Positions 26,033 to 35,553 of a stretch of 64,000 nucleotides of DNA are shown piece after piece. This stretch comes from JAWKWH01 sp963669415 (GTDB taxonomy: Bacteria > Pseudomonadota > Alphaproteobacteria > Rhizobiales > Rhizobiaceae), in assembly GCA_963669415.2 (NCBI GenBank), contig CAXXPS010000002.1, forward strand, positions 2,108,001-2,172,000. Reading direction: 5' to 3'. The translations under genes were made by a program, and so were the position numbers. The first letter of the stretch is position 1. Every line of letters starts with the position of its first letter. The notes beneath the pieces were generated by a model. The model did no database searches, had not been told where the DNA came from, and saw only the letters and a list, made by a program, of their open reading frames with translations.

Positions 26033-27328
26033 ATGGCTTCATTCTGGGGAATACTGATCGGCGGATTGACCGTGCTGGCCGGTTCAGGGTTGGCGCTGGG
26101 CGCTACTTTGGGCTTCACCGGTCTTCTGATCCTGCAATTTTCAGCCGGTGGCTCGACATTCGTTGCCGTCGACGCGGTCTGGAACGTCTTTAACTCGTTT
26201 ACGCTCAGCGCCATTCCGCTGTTTATCATGCTGGGCGAAATCATGCTCAGAAGCGGTGTCAGCGAGCGGATTTATTCAGCGCTTACACCGCTTTTCCGCC
26301 GGGTGCCCGGAGGTCTGTTGCACACCAACATTGCCGTGTGCACGCTGTTCGGCGCTGTCAGCGGCTCAAGCCTGTCGACCGCCGCTGCCGTCGGTTCCGT
26401 TGCCTATCCGGAAATGTCGGCACGAGGCTACGATCGCCGAACGGTCGTCGGATCTCTTGCCGGCGGCGGAACGCTCGGTCTCCTGATCCCGCCAAGTCTC
26501 TCGCTGCTGATTTACGGCGCACTGACAGAAACTTCCATCGGTCGGCTGTTTCTGGCCGGGATCATTCCGGGATTACTCATTGCGGCGATGTTCATGGCCT
26601 ACATCTTGTTGCGTTGCCTGTCGTCGCCGACGCTGGCGCCACGCGATGATACCGCTGTCAGACCGATGCGGGTTCTGATCGATCTCATAGGCCTGTGGCC
26701 TTTCGTTTTGCTGATCGCCGCGATCATGGGCAGTATCGCGATGGGTATTGCCACGCCGACAGAGGCAGCCGGCATAGGGGTTCTGGCGACAATCGTGGTG
26801 GGCCGGTTTTGGGGCACGTTGACCCCTGAGATACTGGTCAGAAGCCTCTACAATTCCATCCTGCTTTATGCATCGATCGCCTTTGTCGTCATGGGCGCAA
26901 CCATGCTGGCCCAGGCGGTCAGCCTACTCGGTGTGCCGCAGTCGATTCTCGAAACAGTCCGCGCTCTCGAATTGGGGCCGCTGACCGTGCTGGCAGCGGT
27001 TGTGCTGATCTATCTTGTACTGGGATGCTTCTTTGACGGCCTGTCTTTGATGATCATGACATTGCCAATTGTGTTTCCGCTGATGACCGGTCTTGGATAC
27101 GACGCGATCTGGCTTGGCGTCATCATTACCATCATGATTGAAATCGGACAGGTGACGCCGCCAGTGGGGCTGAACTTGTCTGTATTGGTCTCCGTGACCA
27201 AGGAAGAGGTGAATCTCGGTGCGGCTGCGTTGGCGACGATGCCCTACTGGCTGCTGCTGCTCTTTGGGGTTGTCTTGTTGACGATGGCGCCGCAGCTGGC
27301 GCTTTTTCTCCCGGCCACCCTGATGTGA
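26033..27328 (+). CDS. dctM: TRAP transporter large permease (DctM type)
   Basis: This is the large membrane subunit, which carries the Na+-coupled transport path. It has 431 residues with about 12 membrane segments: FTLSAIPLFIMLGEIMLRSG, the conserved GAVSGSSLSTAAAVGSVAYPEMSARGYDRR loop, SLAGGGTLGLLIPPSLSLLIYG, and IGQVTPPVGLNLSVL near the end. It is the third gene of a complete TRAP operon. No terminator-like hairpin was seen after it; ccoS ends 38 bases downstream on the other strand. Confidence 0.92.
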   Translation: MASFWGILIGGLTVLAGSGLALGATLGFTGLLILQFSAGGSTFVAVDAVWNVFNSFTLSAIPLFIMLGEIMLRSGVSERIYSALTPLFRRVPGGLLHTNIAVCTLFGAVSGSSLSTAAAVGSVAYPEMSARGYDRRTVVGSLAGGGTLGLLIPPSLSLLIYGALTETSIGRLFLAGIIPGLLIAAMFMAYILLRCLSSPTLAPRDDTAVRPMRVLIDLIGLWPFVLLIAAIMGSIAMGIATPTEAAGIGVLATIVVGRFWGTLTPEILVRSLYNSILLYASIAFVVMGATMLAQAVSLLGVPQSILETVRALELGPLTVLAAVVLIYLVLGCFFDGLSLMIMTLPIVFPLMTGLGYDAIWLGVIITIMIEIGQVTPPVGLNLSVLVSVTKEEVNLGAAALATMPYWLLLLFGVVLLTMAPQLALFLPATLM

Positions 27329-27365
27329 TTACTTACCGCTGCGATCGTGCAGCATCGAAGCTTGT

Positions 27366-27533
27366 TCACTTGCGATTTTCAGGCTCGATGTCATCTTCGC
27401 CATCGTCCAGAATTCTCACCGCTGCGCCATCCAGATCGTCATATTGACCGTTTTTAAGGCTCCAGAAAAACGCCGCCAAACCGAGCGCGCCAAGGCCAAG
27501 TGCGACGGGTATCAGAAACAGCAAATGGGTCAT
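27366..27533 (-). CDS. ccoS: cbb3 oxidase maturation protein CcoS/FixS
   Basis: This is a 55-residue protein with one membrane helix (LLFLIPVALGLGALGLAAFFWSL, shown in parts: MTHLLFLIPVALGLGALG and AAFFWSLKNGQYDD). The FFWSLKNGQYDDLDGAA motif is diagnostic of CcoS/FixS. It is needed in relatives for cofactor insertion into cbb3 oxidase. It starts 7 bases after the ccoI stop and is the last gene of the cluster. Confidence 0.93.
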   Translation of the reverse strand: MTHLLFLIPVALGLGALGLAAFFWSLKNGQYDDLDGAAVRILDDGEDDIEPENRK

Positions 27534-27540
27534 GTCGCTT

Positions 27541-29862
27541 CTACCCCGCCTGATGCAACAGCTTCGGTATTGATGAACCGCTTGACGGGCTTGGACCTGC
27601 CGCGCGTTCATCTGCCTTTTTCCAATCGCCGGTTCCGGAGAGCCGCAACGCGTTGGCGATAACCACGATTGAGGATGTCGACATGGCAATGGCTGCGATA
27701 AGCGGTGTTACCAGACCCGCCATCGCCAGCGGTACGGCAATGGAGTTGTATATCAGCGCGATCGCGAAGTTCTGCCGGATCAAGATGCCTGTCTTGCGGG
27801 CGATTTCGTAGGCACTGCTGACGGAACGCAAGTCCGGATGGGTGAAGACGAAGTCGGCGGCATACCGGCCGATATCGCAGCCCGTACCCGGCGCTATTGC
27901 CGCATGGGCTTCGGCAAGCGCGGGGGCGTCGTTCAATCCGTCGCCGACCATCAGAACTTTTCTGCCCTGTTCCTGAAGGGTGCGCACGCGCTCAATTTTA
28001 CCGGCAGGGGTTGTGTTCGCAGCGTATTGGCTGATAGATAATTCGCGGGCTGTTCCGGTAACAATATTGTTGTGGTCACCGGAAAGAATTTCGGCGGGAA
28101 GTCCCATTGCCGCAAACTTGTCAATCGTGGCCCCGGCGCCGTCCCGAATCCGGTCAGTGAGGCTGAACCGAGCCATTGGTCCAGCTTCGATTGCAAAACC
28201 AATAGCAGAGTTGCCCTGACCGTTATTGTCGTCACTGATCTCGGCCACCCAGGCCTGCTTGCCAAATCTAGCAAGTTTGCCCCCAATCCGGCCCTCAACG
28301 CCATATCCGGGCAATTCACGGACGTCTGTTGCCGTATCCTCGATAGTATCCGCCAGATAAGCGCTTACGGCTTTTGCGGCCGGGTGAACCGACCGGGAGG
28401 CCAGTGCCTTGATTGCCGGCAAAGGAGCATCATCATTCAGGCTGGCTTTCGAAACCGTCGGTACCCCCATGGTGAGTGTCCCGGTCTTGTCGAAGATTAC
28501 CGTGTCAACTTCGCTCAGCCTCTCGAATGCGGAGCCGTCCCGGATCAGGATGCCGTGTTTCATCAGCTGCTGCGCGCCTACGACGTGAACGACGGGCACG
28601 GCGAGGCCGAGGGCGCAAGGACAAGTGATGATCAAAACGGCGATCGCGGTGTAAATCGACATATGCCAGTCGCCACCGCTGGCGATCATCCAGCCTATAA
28701 AGGTGACAAGCGCCAGAAGGTGAACCGCCGGGGCGTAAATGCGCGCCATTCGGTCGGCGATACCGACATATCGCCCGCGTCCGTTTTCGGCGGTTTTCAT
28801 CATCTCCGCCATTTCGGCGAGAAACGAATTTTGTGCGCTGCTGGTCGCTTCGATATCAATTGAACCGGCGATGTTGAGAATTCCGGCTTCCAGCTCATCA
28901 CCCGGTCCACGCTCAATCGGATCGCTTTCGCCGGTGACAAGCGAACGATCGACCTCGGTTGTACCCGTTGTGATTCTGCCGTTGACCGGGAGCCTCTCAC
29001 CGGGCTGGATACGCAATGTCATGCCGGATTCGATATCCTGTAGGGCGACGTATTGCGTACGCCCGTCGGGACCAAGTCTCATGGCACCCTTTGCTGTCAG
29101 CCTGGAAAGCCTGGTCACCGCATCGCGGGCTTTTTCACGCATCAGGTGATCGAGGTAGCGGCCGATCAGGAGAAAGAACAGCAGGGTGACGGCAGCATCA
29201 AAATAAGCTTCCTGTCCGCCACGCACACTTTCAAACAGGCTCATGGCGAGTGCCAGCAGCACAGCGAGCGATATCGGTACGTCCATGTTCAATTGGCGTG
29301 CCGAAAGCGCCTTGATGGCCGAATTGAAAAATGGCCGTCCCGCATAGGCAACTGCGGGAATTGCAATCAGGCCCGAAATGAGATGAAAGAGCTGTGCGGT
29401 TTCTGCATCAGCCCCCGACCAGACGGAAACCGACAGCAGCATGACATTGGCGGCGGCGAAACCCGCGACCGCCAGGCTTCTCAACAACAGTTTGCCGGTT
29501 TGCGTTGCCTGGTCGTTCGGGGCGTCATTGTCGTCGCGGACGAAATGGTCAAAACCCAGCGCCGCGATTTTCTCTGATAGAGATGCTGCCTCACCAGCCT
29601 CCTTGTCCCAGGTGACGGTGACGGAACGCGTCGACAGGTTTGCACGCGCTGATGCGACATGCCCCAGCGAACCAAGGCCGCGCTCGAGTTTACCCATGCA
29701 TCCGGCACAGTGCATGCCCGGCACAACGAATTCCGTCTGCCACATGCCATCATCGCGCTTCTGTGATGAATCGATGATCTGCTCTTCGGCCGGATCGTGA
29801 ATCGGACCGGTCTGTCCGGAACCGGCGCCTTTCGGGCCCAATGTGAGGGTTGCGCTGGTCAT
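27541..29862 (-). CDS. ccoI: copper-translocating P-type ATPase CcoI/FixI
   Basis: This is a P1B-type ATPase that exports Cu+ from the cytoplasm for assembly of the cbb3 oxidase. It is 773 residues from the ATG that overlaps the fixH stop (ATGA). The N-terminal metal-binding domain has GMHCAGC (Cys52, Cys55). The membrane CPC motif is in ITCPCALGLA, the phosphorylation site in FDKTGTLTMG, and the hinge in VGDGLNDAPALAEA. The ACGxxG-type family features and position within fixGHIS support CcoI rather than a CopA detoxification pump. Confidence 0.95.
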   Translation of the reverse strand: MTSATLTLGPKGAGSGQTGPIHDPAEEQIIDSSQKRDDGMWQTEFVVPGMHCAGCMGKLERGLGSLGHVASARANLSTRSVTVTWDKEAGEAASLSEKIAALGFDHFVRDDNDAPNDQATQTGKLLLRSLAVAGFAAANVMLLSVSVWSGADAETAQLFHLISGLIAIPAVAYAGRPFFNSAIKALSARQLNMDVPISLAVLLALAMSLFESVRGGQEAYFDAAVTLLFFLLIGRYLDHLMREKARDAVTRLSRLTAKGAMRLGPDGRTQYVALQDIESGMTLRIQPGERLPVNGRITTGTTEVDRSLVTGESDPIERGPGDELEAGILNIAGSIDIEATSSAQNSFLAEMAEMMKTAENGRGRYVGIADRMARIYAPAVHLLALVTFIGWMIASGGDWHMSIYTAIAVLIITCPCALGLAVPVVHVVGAQQLMKHGILIRDGSAFERLSEVDTVIFDKTGTLTMGVPTVSKASLNDDAPLPAIKALASRSVHPAAKAVSAYLADTIEDTATDVRELPGYGVEGRIGGKLARFGKQAWVAEISDDNNGQGNSAIGFAIEAGPMARFSLTDRIRDGAGATIDKFAAMGLPAEILSGDHNNIVTGTARELSISQYAANTTPAGKIERVRTLQEQGRKVLMVGDGLNDAPALAEAHAAIAPGTGCDIGRYAADFVFTHPDLRSVSSAYEIARKTGILIRQNFAIALIYNSIAVPLAMAGLVTPLIAAIAMSTSSIVVIANALRLSGTGDWKKADERAAGPSPSSGSSIPKLLHQAG

Positions 29863-30365
29863 TCGAATTTTGCGACCCCGGACGAACTGACATGGACGCG
29901 GGCATCGCGCCGGTAAGGTAACCCGTCGACCACGGCGTTGATCTGAATGGCCCACAGCCCAGGTTCGAGCACATGTTCGGTGCGGAAAATGTCACCACCG
30001 GCATGCTGCAGCACAAGAACCCGGTCCTGTTGCTCAAAAGCAGGGCGGCCAAGGTTGATTTCAATTGCGGTGGGCTTGAGCGGCAGACCGCTGGCGTCGA
30101 CCAGTGACACTGTCAAAGCGCCGGACGCGTAAGCCAGCCTCGATTGCCAGCCCCTTTTCCGCTGTTCGGCAGCGCCATCCAGCTCGTCATTGAATTTCTG
30201 GCTTGCCACATAGGAATTCTTGACGACCAGCCCGGTCCAGGTGCGAGAGGCAAGCGTTGCTGCAGTCAGGTTGACCGCGACAATGATGCCGAAGAACACC
30301 AGCATTACGGCCAGCATGTGATATCCGGTAAATCTCCGCCCGCTGTTTTCAATTCCCTCGGTCAT
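29859..30365 (-). CDS. fixH: FixH family cbb3 assembly protein
   Basis: This is a 168-residue membrane-anchored periplasmic protein of the FixH family, required for cbb3 oxidase assembly. One N-terminal helix (FTGYHMLAVMLVFFGIIVAVN) is followed by KNSYVASQKFNDELDGAA and an Ig-like periplasmic domain ending with GLWAIQINA and YRRDARVHV. It starts 15 bases after the ccoG stop and overlaps ccoI by four bases. Confidence 0.93.
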   Translation of the reverse strand: MTEGIENSGRRFTGYHMLAVMLVFFGIIVAVNLTAATLASRTWTGLVVKNSYVASQKFNDELDGAAEQRKRGWQSRLAYASGALTVSLVDASGLPLKPTAIEINLGRPAFEQQDRVLVLQHAGGDIFRTEHVLEPGLWAIQINAVVDGLPYRRDARVHVSSSGVAKFE

Positions 30366-30380
30366 GAGCCCATGTCCTGA

Positions 30381-31985
30381 CTATTTGTTTTCCGGTTCAG
30401 GCGCATCGAAATGCGCTTCCGTCGATGTCTTGTCTTCGTCACCGATCGCAGCGGTCTCGAATGTGAAAACCGTACGAGAAGATGCGATTTCCGATTTCGG
30501 CACCCGAACAAAAACCCGTACCGGTTCGAGCTCGTCTGCCGAGGCATCGACGATCAGCTGACGCGATTCGGCAGCATCGGAACCGGCCAGTCTGAGCATG
30601 GCGCCGGGAAGTCCGTCGACAGACAGATTGAAACTGCGGTTTGTGCCAGTCATGTTAAGGATTTTAACCGTGTAACCATTACGAACCGAGCCGTCGCTCA
30701 AGATCGTGAAAAGCGGATTGCGGTCATGAAGCACGTTGACCTTGAGCGTGTCGCGAACGGCGAGCGCCCATAACAGCGCAAGCCCGATTGCCGCGTAGAT
30801 CGCAGAATAAAGGATGGTGCGTGGCCGAATGACGGAATTCCAGGAGACATGTTCGACTTCATCAACCAGCTTGCCACCTGGTGACCGCACAGCCGATGGC
30901 GCCTCGGCCGGAACCGGCCCGAAACCTTCAGAATCTTCGGTCACACCCGCAAGCTGCATATTGGCGCCATATTCCTTCAGCGTGGTGTAGGCAATCAGGC
31001 CCTTTTCCATGCCCAGCTTGCTCATCACGCTGTCGCAGGCATCAATGCAGAGCGCACAGGTGATGCATTCCAATTGCTGCCCGTCGCGGATATCGATTCC
31101 CATCGGGCAGACGGCAACGCAGGCGTTGCAATCAACGCAATCGCCAATCGGCTTGCCGGCTTTGCGAATGCGCTTTGCGTGGCGGTCGCGGGGTTCACCG
31201 CGCCAGTCATTGTAGGTGACCGTCAGCGAGTGCTCGTCCAGCATCGCTGCCTGGATGCGTGGCCACGGGCACATATAGGTGCAAACCTGCTCGCGCATGA
31301 GGCCGCCGAAGACGTAGGTGGTCCCGGTTAGAACCAGCACGGTTGTGTAGGCCACCATGGGTGCCTGAAAGGTGAACAAGTCCACTGCCAGAGTCGGTGC
31401 ATCGGCAAAATAGAATATCCAGGCGCCGCCGGTCATCACAGCGATCAAAAGCCAAACGACATGCTTTGACGTCCGCTTGAAAATCTTTGAGCCTGACCAG
31501 GGTGCTTCGTCGAGTTTTATGCGTGCATTGCGATCGCCTTCGAAATAGCGCTCCACAACCAGAAACAGGTCGACCCAGACGGTTTGCGGACAGGTATAGC
31601 CACACCAGGCGCGGCCGAGCGTGGAGGTGACCAGAAACAGCCCGACACCAGCCATGACCAGCAGACCGGCGACAAAGAAAAACTCGTGCGGCCAGATTTC
31701 GATGAAGAAAAAATAGAAACGCCTGTTGGCAAGATCGACGAGAACGGCCTGATCCGGCGCGTCTGCGCCCCGTGACCACCTCAACCATGGCGTCAGGTAG
31801 TAGATCCCCAGCGTGACCGCCATGATCCACCATTTCAGTTTTCTGAAGCTGCCGGATGCCCGTTTCGGGTGTATTTTCTTGCGTGACTCATAGAGCGCGC
31901 GGTTGGCCTTCGAATTTACCGCCTCGGCATCGAACTCCTGTATGCCTTCAGTTTCATTGGTTTGGACGTCCAACACAACGATCAA
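30381..31985 (-). CDS. ccoG: cbb3 assembly ferredoxin-like protein CcoG/FixG
   Basis: This is a membrane-bound polyferredoxin, a cupric reductase in cbb3 assembly. About five membrane helices carry a WCGYTCPQTVW motif and CTYMCPWPR. Two [4Fe-4S] motifs follow: CVDCNACVAVCPMGID and CITCALCIDACD. The C-terminal Ig-like domain covers roughly residues 415-520. The start is unclear: TTG 31985, which directly follows the ccoP stop, or GTG 31976 or TTG 31973 a few codons in. GGAG in the end of ccoP fits the later ones better by spacing. Confidence 0.93.
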   Translation of the reverse strand: MIVVLDVQTNETEGIQEFDAEAVNSKANRALYESRKKIHPKRASGSFRKLKWWIMAVTLGIYYLTPWLRWSRGADAPDQAVLVDLANRRFYFFFIEIWPHEFFFVAGLLVMAGVGLFLVTSTLGRAWCGYTCPQTVWVDLFLVVERYFEGDRNARIKLDEAPWSGSKIFKRTSKHVVWLLIAVMTGGAWIFYFADAPTLAVDLFTFQAPMVAYTTVLVLTGTTYVFGGLMREQVCTYMCPWPRIQAAMLDEHSLTVTYNDWRGEPRDRHAKRIRKAGKPIGDCVDCNACVAVCPMGIDIRDGQQLECITCALCIDACDSVMSKLGMEKGLIAYTTLKEYGANMQLAGVTEDSEGFGPVPAEAPSAVRSPGGKLVDEVEHVSWNSVIRPRTILYSAIYAAIGLALLWALAVRDTLKVNVLHDRNPLFTILSDGSVRNGYTVKILNMTGTNRSFNLSVDGLPGAMLRLAGSDAAESRQLIVDASADELEPVRVFVRVPKSEIASSRTVFTFETAAIGDEDKTSTEAHFDAPEPENK

Positions 31986-32870
31986 CTACTCCGCCGCTGA
32001 TTTCTCACCACCGCCAAGACCGTGGACATAGATGGCAAGCTGCTTGATGCCGGCCTCAGTCAACCGCGTCCCCCATGCAGGCATGACACCATGTTTGGGC
32101 CGGTTCATTTGGGCGATGAGCTTGGCCCGGTCAGCGCCGTAGAGCGAAAGGGCGTCTGCAAGGTTTGGGGCGCCCTGTTCGCGGTCTCCCTTACCATCTT
32201 CACCGTGACAGGCTGTGCAATTGTCAACAAAAAGCGCCTCACCGGATGTGGCCTCAGCGGCGTCGAATTCCTGGCCTGAAATTTTCAGCACATACTCGGC
32301 AATGGAAGCGATTTCGCCGCTTTCGAGCACTTCGTCCGCACCGAAGGCCGGCATTTCGGAGAAGCGGGTATCATCGTCGGACTCGTCGCGGACCCCATGC
32401 TTGATCGTTGTATAGATTGCATTGACGTCGCCGCCCCAGATCCAGTCATCATCGTTGAGGTTCGGATAGCCGGGGCTGCCCTGTGCGCCGGAGCCGTGGC
32501 ACTGCGAACAATGAACCTTGAACAAAGACGCGCCCCCGGCGAGTGCGAAACGGTTCAAATGGTCGTCTGCGCGGATATCGTCGAGTTGCTTGCTTTCAAT
32601 ACCAGCAACGATCTCGCGACGCGCTTCTTCGATCGCGACAGTCTCCTGGCGCAGCGCGGCCCGGTTGGTCTGGCCGGAGATACCCATTGTCGAACCTTCC
32701 ACAAGCGGAATGGCCGGATAATAGATCATGTAGCCGATGGAGAACAGGATGGTCGCGTAGAAAGTCCAAAGCCACCATTTCGGCATTGGCGTATCGAGTT
32801 CCTTGATGCCGTCCCACTCATGACCTGTCGTCTGGGTGCCGGTGAATGCGTCGAATTCCTTTTCAGACAT
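31986..32870 (-). CDS. ccoP: cbb3 cytochrome oxidase di-haem subunit CcoP/FixP
   Basis: This is the di-haem cytochrome c subunit. The N-terminal membrane helix is at about residues 31-53 (KWWLWTFYATILFSIGY), preceded by HEWDGIKELDTPMP, which is typical of CcoP. Haem motifs: CSQCH at 121-125 and CTACH further on, with Met ligands in EMPAFG and VMPAWG. I use ATG 32870, nine bases from GGGGAG; a GTG two codons earlier is too close to that site. It overlaps ccoQ by eight bases. Confidence 0.96.
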   Translation of the reverse strand: MSEKEFDAFTGTQTTGHEWDGIKELDTPMPKWWLWTFYATILFSIGYMIYYPAIPLVEGSTMGISGQTNRAALRQETVAIEEARREIVAGIESKQLDDIRADDHLNRFALAGGASLFKVHCSQCHGSGAQGSPGYPNLNDDDWIWGGDVNAIYTTIKHGVRDESDDDTRFSEMPAFGADEVLESGEIASIAEYVLKISGQEFDAAEATSGEALFVDNCTACHGEDGKGDREQGAPNLADALSLYGADRAKLIAQMNRPKHGVMPAWGTRLTEAGIKQLAIYVHGLGGGEKSAAE

Positions 32871-33024
32871 CGTCACGGTCTCCCCGGAATGGAATTTGCG
32901 AAGAATCTTCTGCGGCCTGCTTGGAACCGGGCCGGAACGTAAACAGGATGACGCCTACGAACAGGACGAACAGATAGACCAGTCCCCAGCTGTCAGCGAA
33001 TTGACGGATAGTCGAATAATCCAT
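32863..33024 (-). CDS. ccoQ: cbb3 oxidase small subunit CcoQ
   Basis: A 53-residue single-helix protein: MDYSTIRQFADSWGLVYLF followed by VLFVGVILFTFRPGSK. The FRPGSK motif after the helix is diagnostic. CcoQ stabilises the cbb3 complex. AAGGATC precedes the ATG. The gene lies 10 bases after ccoO and overlaps ccoP. Confidence 0.93.
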   Translation of the reverse strand: MDYSTIRQFADSWGLVYLFVLFVGVILFTFRPGSKQAAEDSSQIPFRGDRDDV

Positions 33025-33034
33025 GATCTGATCC

Positions 33035-33766
33035 TTAGCGCAGCGATTCGTTCTGCCGGTAAGCGTCGAGGTCGACCAGCGTTCCGAGCATCTGCAGATA
33101 GGCAACGAGCGCGTCCATTTCGGTAATGATGCCCGGATTGCCGTCGAAATCGCGAATGCTTATTTTTTGGTAGCGGCTTTCTAGCCCTTCGGTGTCGGCA
33201 TCAGGATTGGCCTGGGCTTTCAGATCGGCAAGTGCGTTGGCCACCATATCGTCCGTATAGGGAACGCCGACCGCCCGATTGGCGCTCAGATGCGCAGCGA
33301 TGTCGATATCGTCAACCCGCGCCGATGCCAAAAAGCGATAGCTCGGCATGATCGATTCCGGCACCACGCTTTGAGGGTCGATCATGTGCTGAACATGCCA
33401 TTCGTCGGAATAGCGGCCACCGACGCGGGCCAGATCCGGTCCGGTGCGTTTCGATCCCCATTGAAACGGATGATCGTACATGCTTTCCGCAGCCAGCGAA
33501 TAATGTCCGTAGCGCTCTACCTCGTCACGGAACGGCCTGATCATCTGGCTGTGGCAGACATAGCAACCTTCGCGGATGTAGATGTTGCGTCCGGCAAGTT
33601 CGAGCGGTGTGTAGGGCCGCATCCCTTCCACCTTCTCAATCGTGTTCTTCAGGTAAAACAGCGGCGTAATCTCAACGATGCCGCCGATCATCACGGCGAT
33701 CAGCGATCCGACGAACAACAGTGAGACGTTGCGCTCGAGCTTCTTGTGTTGGTCAAATATTGCCAT
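33035..33766 (-). CDS. ccoO: cbb3 cytochrome oxidase mono-haem subunit CcoO/FixO
   Basis: This is the membrane-anchored mono-haem cytochrome c subunit, 243 residues. The N-terminal helix is about residues 14-38. The haem motif CYVCH is at 68-72, in REGCYVCHSQMIRPFRDE, the invariant CcoO signature; SIMPSYRFL supplies the axial Met. It starts 11 bases after ccoN. Confidence 0.97.
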   Translation of the reverse strand: MAIFDQHKKLERNVSLLFVGSLIAVMIGGIVEITPLFYLKNTIEKVEGMRPYTPLELAGRNIYIREGCYVCHSQMIRPFRDEVERYGHYSLAAESMYDHPFQWGSKRTGPDLARVGGRYSDEWHVQHMIDPQSVVPESIMPSYRFLASARVDDIDIAAHLSANRAVGVPYTDDMVANALADLKAQANPDADTEGLESRYQKISIRDFDGNPGIITEMDALVAYLQMLGTLVDLDAYRQNESLR

Positions 33767-33777
33767 TGTTCAGCCCC

Positions 33778-35400
33778 TCACTTTGCTGCGGCTGCGCTTG
33801 GGGCGGTTTCGGGGCTGTCCAGCTCTTCCTGCGGGACGTCGCTCCGAATGGTGCGCCAGATGTTGTAGACCATGACCAATGCGCCAGTGAGGTAGAGCAA
33901 TCCTCCTGCGGTGCGCATGACATATTCAGGATGGATGGCGGCGACCGTCTCGACGAAGGAGTTCACCAGGAAGCCCTGATCATCATATTCGCGCCACATC
34001 AGGCCCTGGGTAATTCCCGCGACCCACATCACCGCGGCGTAGACGACGATACCGAGTGTCGCCAGCCACAGATGCCAGTTGACCAGCCTCAGAGAATAGA
34101 GCGGGCGATTCCAGAGTTTGGGAATGAGGTAGTAAAGGGCGCCGAAGGTGACCAGGCCATTCCAGCCCAGTGCACCTGAATGCACGTGTCCGATGGTCCA
34201 GTCAGTATAATGCGACAACGAATTGACCGATTTGATTGACATCATCGGTCCTTCGAAGGTCGACATGCCATAGAACGCCAGCGACATCACCAGCATGCGC
34301 AAGACCGGATCAGTCCTGAGCTTGTCCCAAGCTCCCTGCAGTGTCATCAGGCCGTTAATCATGCCGCCCCAGGAGGGCATCCACAGCATGATCGAGAACA
34401 CCATGCCGAGCGTCTGGGCCCAATCCGGCAGTGCCGTGTAGTGCAGGTGGTGCGGTCCTGCCCAGATATAGAGGAAAATCAAGGCCCAGAAGTGGATGAT
34501 CGAAAGCCGGTAGGAATAGATCGGACGGTTGGCCTGTTTGGGCACGAAATAATACATCATGCCAAGGAAACCCGCGGTGAGGAAGAAACCGACCGCATTA
34601 TGGCCGTACCACCATTGCGTCAGCGCGTCCTGAACACCAGCGAAAGCGGAGTAGCTCTTGGAGCCCAGCAATGAGACCGGAATGGCCGCATTGTTGACCA
34701 GATGCAGCATTGCGACGGTGATGATGAATGACAGATAGAACCAGTTCGCCACATAGATGTGCGGCTCTTTCCTGCGGATGATGGTTCCCAGGAAAACAAT
34801 CAGATAGGCGACCCAGACGATGGTGAGCCAGAGGTCAACATACCATTCCGGTTCGGCATATTCCTTCGATTGGGTAACGCCGAGGAGATAGCCGGTTGCG
34901 GCCATAACCAGAAACAGCTGATAACCCCAGAAAACAAACCAGGCCAGATTGCCCCCGAAGAGACGGGCGTGACAGGTTCTCTGGACCACATAAAAGCTGG
35001 TGCAGATCAACGCGTTTCCGCCGAACGCAAATATCACGGCGGATGTATGCAGTGGCCGCAGCCGGCCGAAATTCAAATACGGCTCGATGTTTAGGACCGG
35101 CCATGCCAGTTGGGCAGCGATGACAACACCGACCAGAAATCCGACGACACCCCAAAACACGGTTATCAGGGCGCCATAACGGACAACCTGATCCATGTAG
35201 CCGGTTTCCTCGACGACTTTTGGAACCTGACCGGCAGGCGTAAACTCAATACGCCGCAGCAAGATGATCGAGGCGATCGCCAGCACGCCAACCAATACCC
35301 AAGCGTGGATGCGGAACAGTTCGTCCTGTGCGAATGCGGCGCCCAAGAGGGCAATAAACGTTGCCGCAACAAGGGCAATGGCTTCAGTTCCGTTGCGCAT
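33778..35400 (-). CDS. ccoN: cbb3 cytochrome oxidase catalytic subunit CcoN/FixN
   Basis: This is the haem-copper catalytic subunit of the high-affinity terminal oxidase, 540 residues with about 12 helices. The family's metal-binding helices are visible: FGGNALICTSFYVVQRT, WWYGHNAVGFFLTAGFLGMMYYFVPKQA (His of the binuclear centre), AGPHHLHYTALPDWAQTLG (the two CuB-type His) and DWTIGHVHSGALGWNG (haem ligands). I start at MRNGTEAIALVA, with GAGGGG at suitable spacing; the frame is open 14 codons further. It heads ccoNOQP-ccoG-fixH-ccoI-ccoS. The FNR box lies 82 bases upstream. Confidence 0.97.
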   Translation of the reverse strand: MRNGTEAIALVAATFIALLGAAFAQDELFRIHAWVLVGVLAIASIILLRRIEFTPAGQVPKVVEETGYMDQVVRYGALITVFWGVVGFLVGVVIAAQLAWPVLNIEPYLNFGRLRPLHTSAVIFAFGGNALICTSFYVVQRTCHARLFGGNLAWFVFWGYQLFLVMAATGYLLGVTQSKEYAEPEWYVDLWLTIVWVAYLIVFLGTIIRRKEPHIYVANWFYLSFIITVAMLHLVNNAAIPVSLLGSKSYSAFAGVQDALTQWWYGHNAVGFFLTAGFLGMMYYFVPKQANRPIYSYRLSIIHFWALIFLYIWAGPHHLHYTALPDWAQTLGMVFSIMLWMPSWGGMINGLMTLQGAWDKLRTDPVLRMLVMSLAFYGMSTFEGPMMSIKSVNSLSHYTDWTIGHVHSGALGWNGLVTFGALYYLIPKLWNRPLYSLRLVNWHLWLATLGIVVYAAVMWVAGITQGLMWREYDDQGFLVNSFVETVAAIHPEYVMRTAGGLLYLTGALVMVYNIWRTIRSDVPQEELDSPETAPSAAAAK

Positions 35401-35481
35401 GATTGTCCCCTCGAACTTTCCGGCATCCGACGTGCATGCCACTTTGCGGGCTATCCAATAAGGCGGAGCATGCCTGATTCC

Positions 35482-35495
35482 TTGATACAGATCAA
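35482..35495. promoter_or_regulatory. FNR/FixK-type operator between ccoN and the hemerythrin-like gene
   Basis: TTGATACAGATCAA is a perfect match to the FNR/Anr/FixK consensus TTGAT-N4-ATCAA. It lies 82 bases before the ccoN start codon, and about 60-75 bases before the start of the divergent hemerythrin-like gene. Oxygen-responsive activation of the cbb3 operon by an Fnr/FixK protein is the established pattern in rhizobia. That this box serves both directions is inference. Confidence 0.88.
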
Positions 35496-35553
35496 AGCCA
35501 CAAACAACTCGGCAGGGATATTGGATTGAGTGCTCAAAAACACCTGATGGGAG

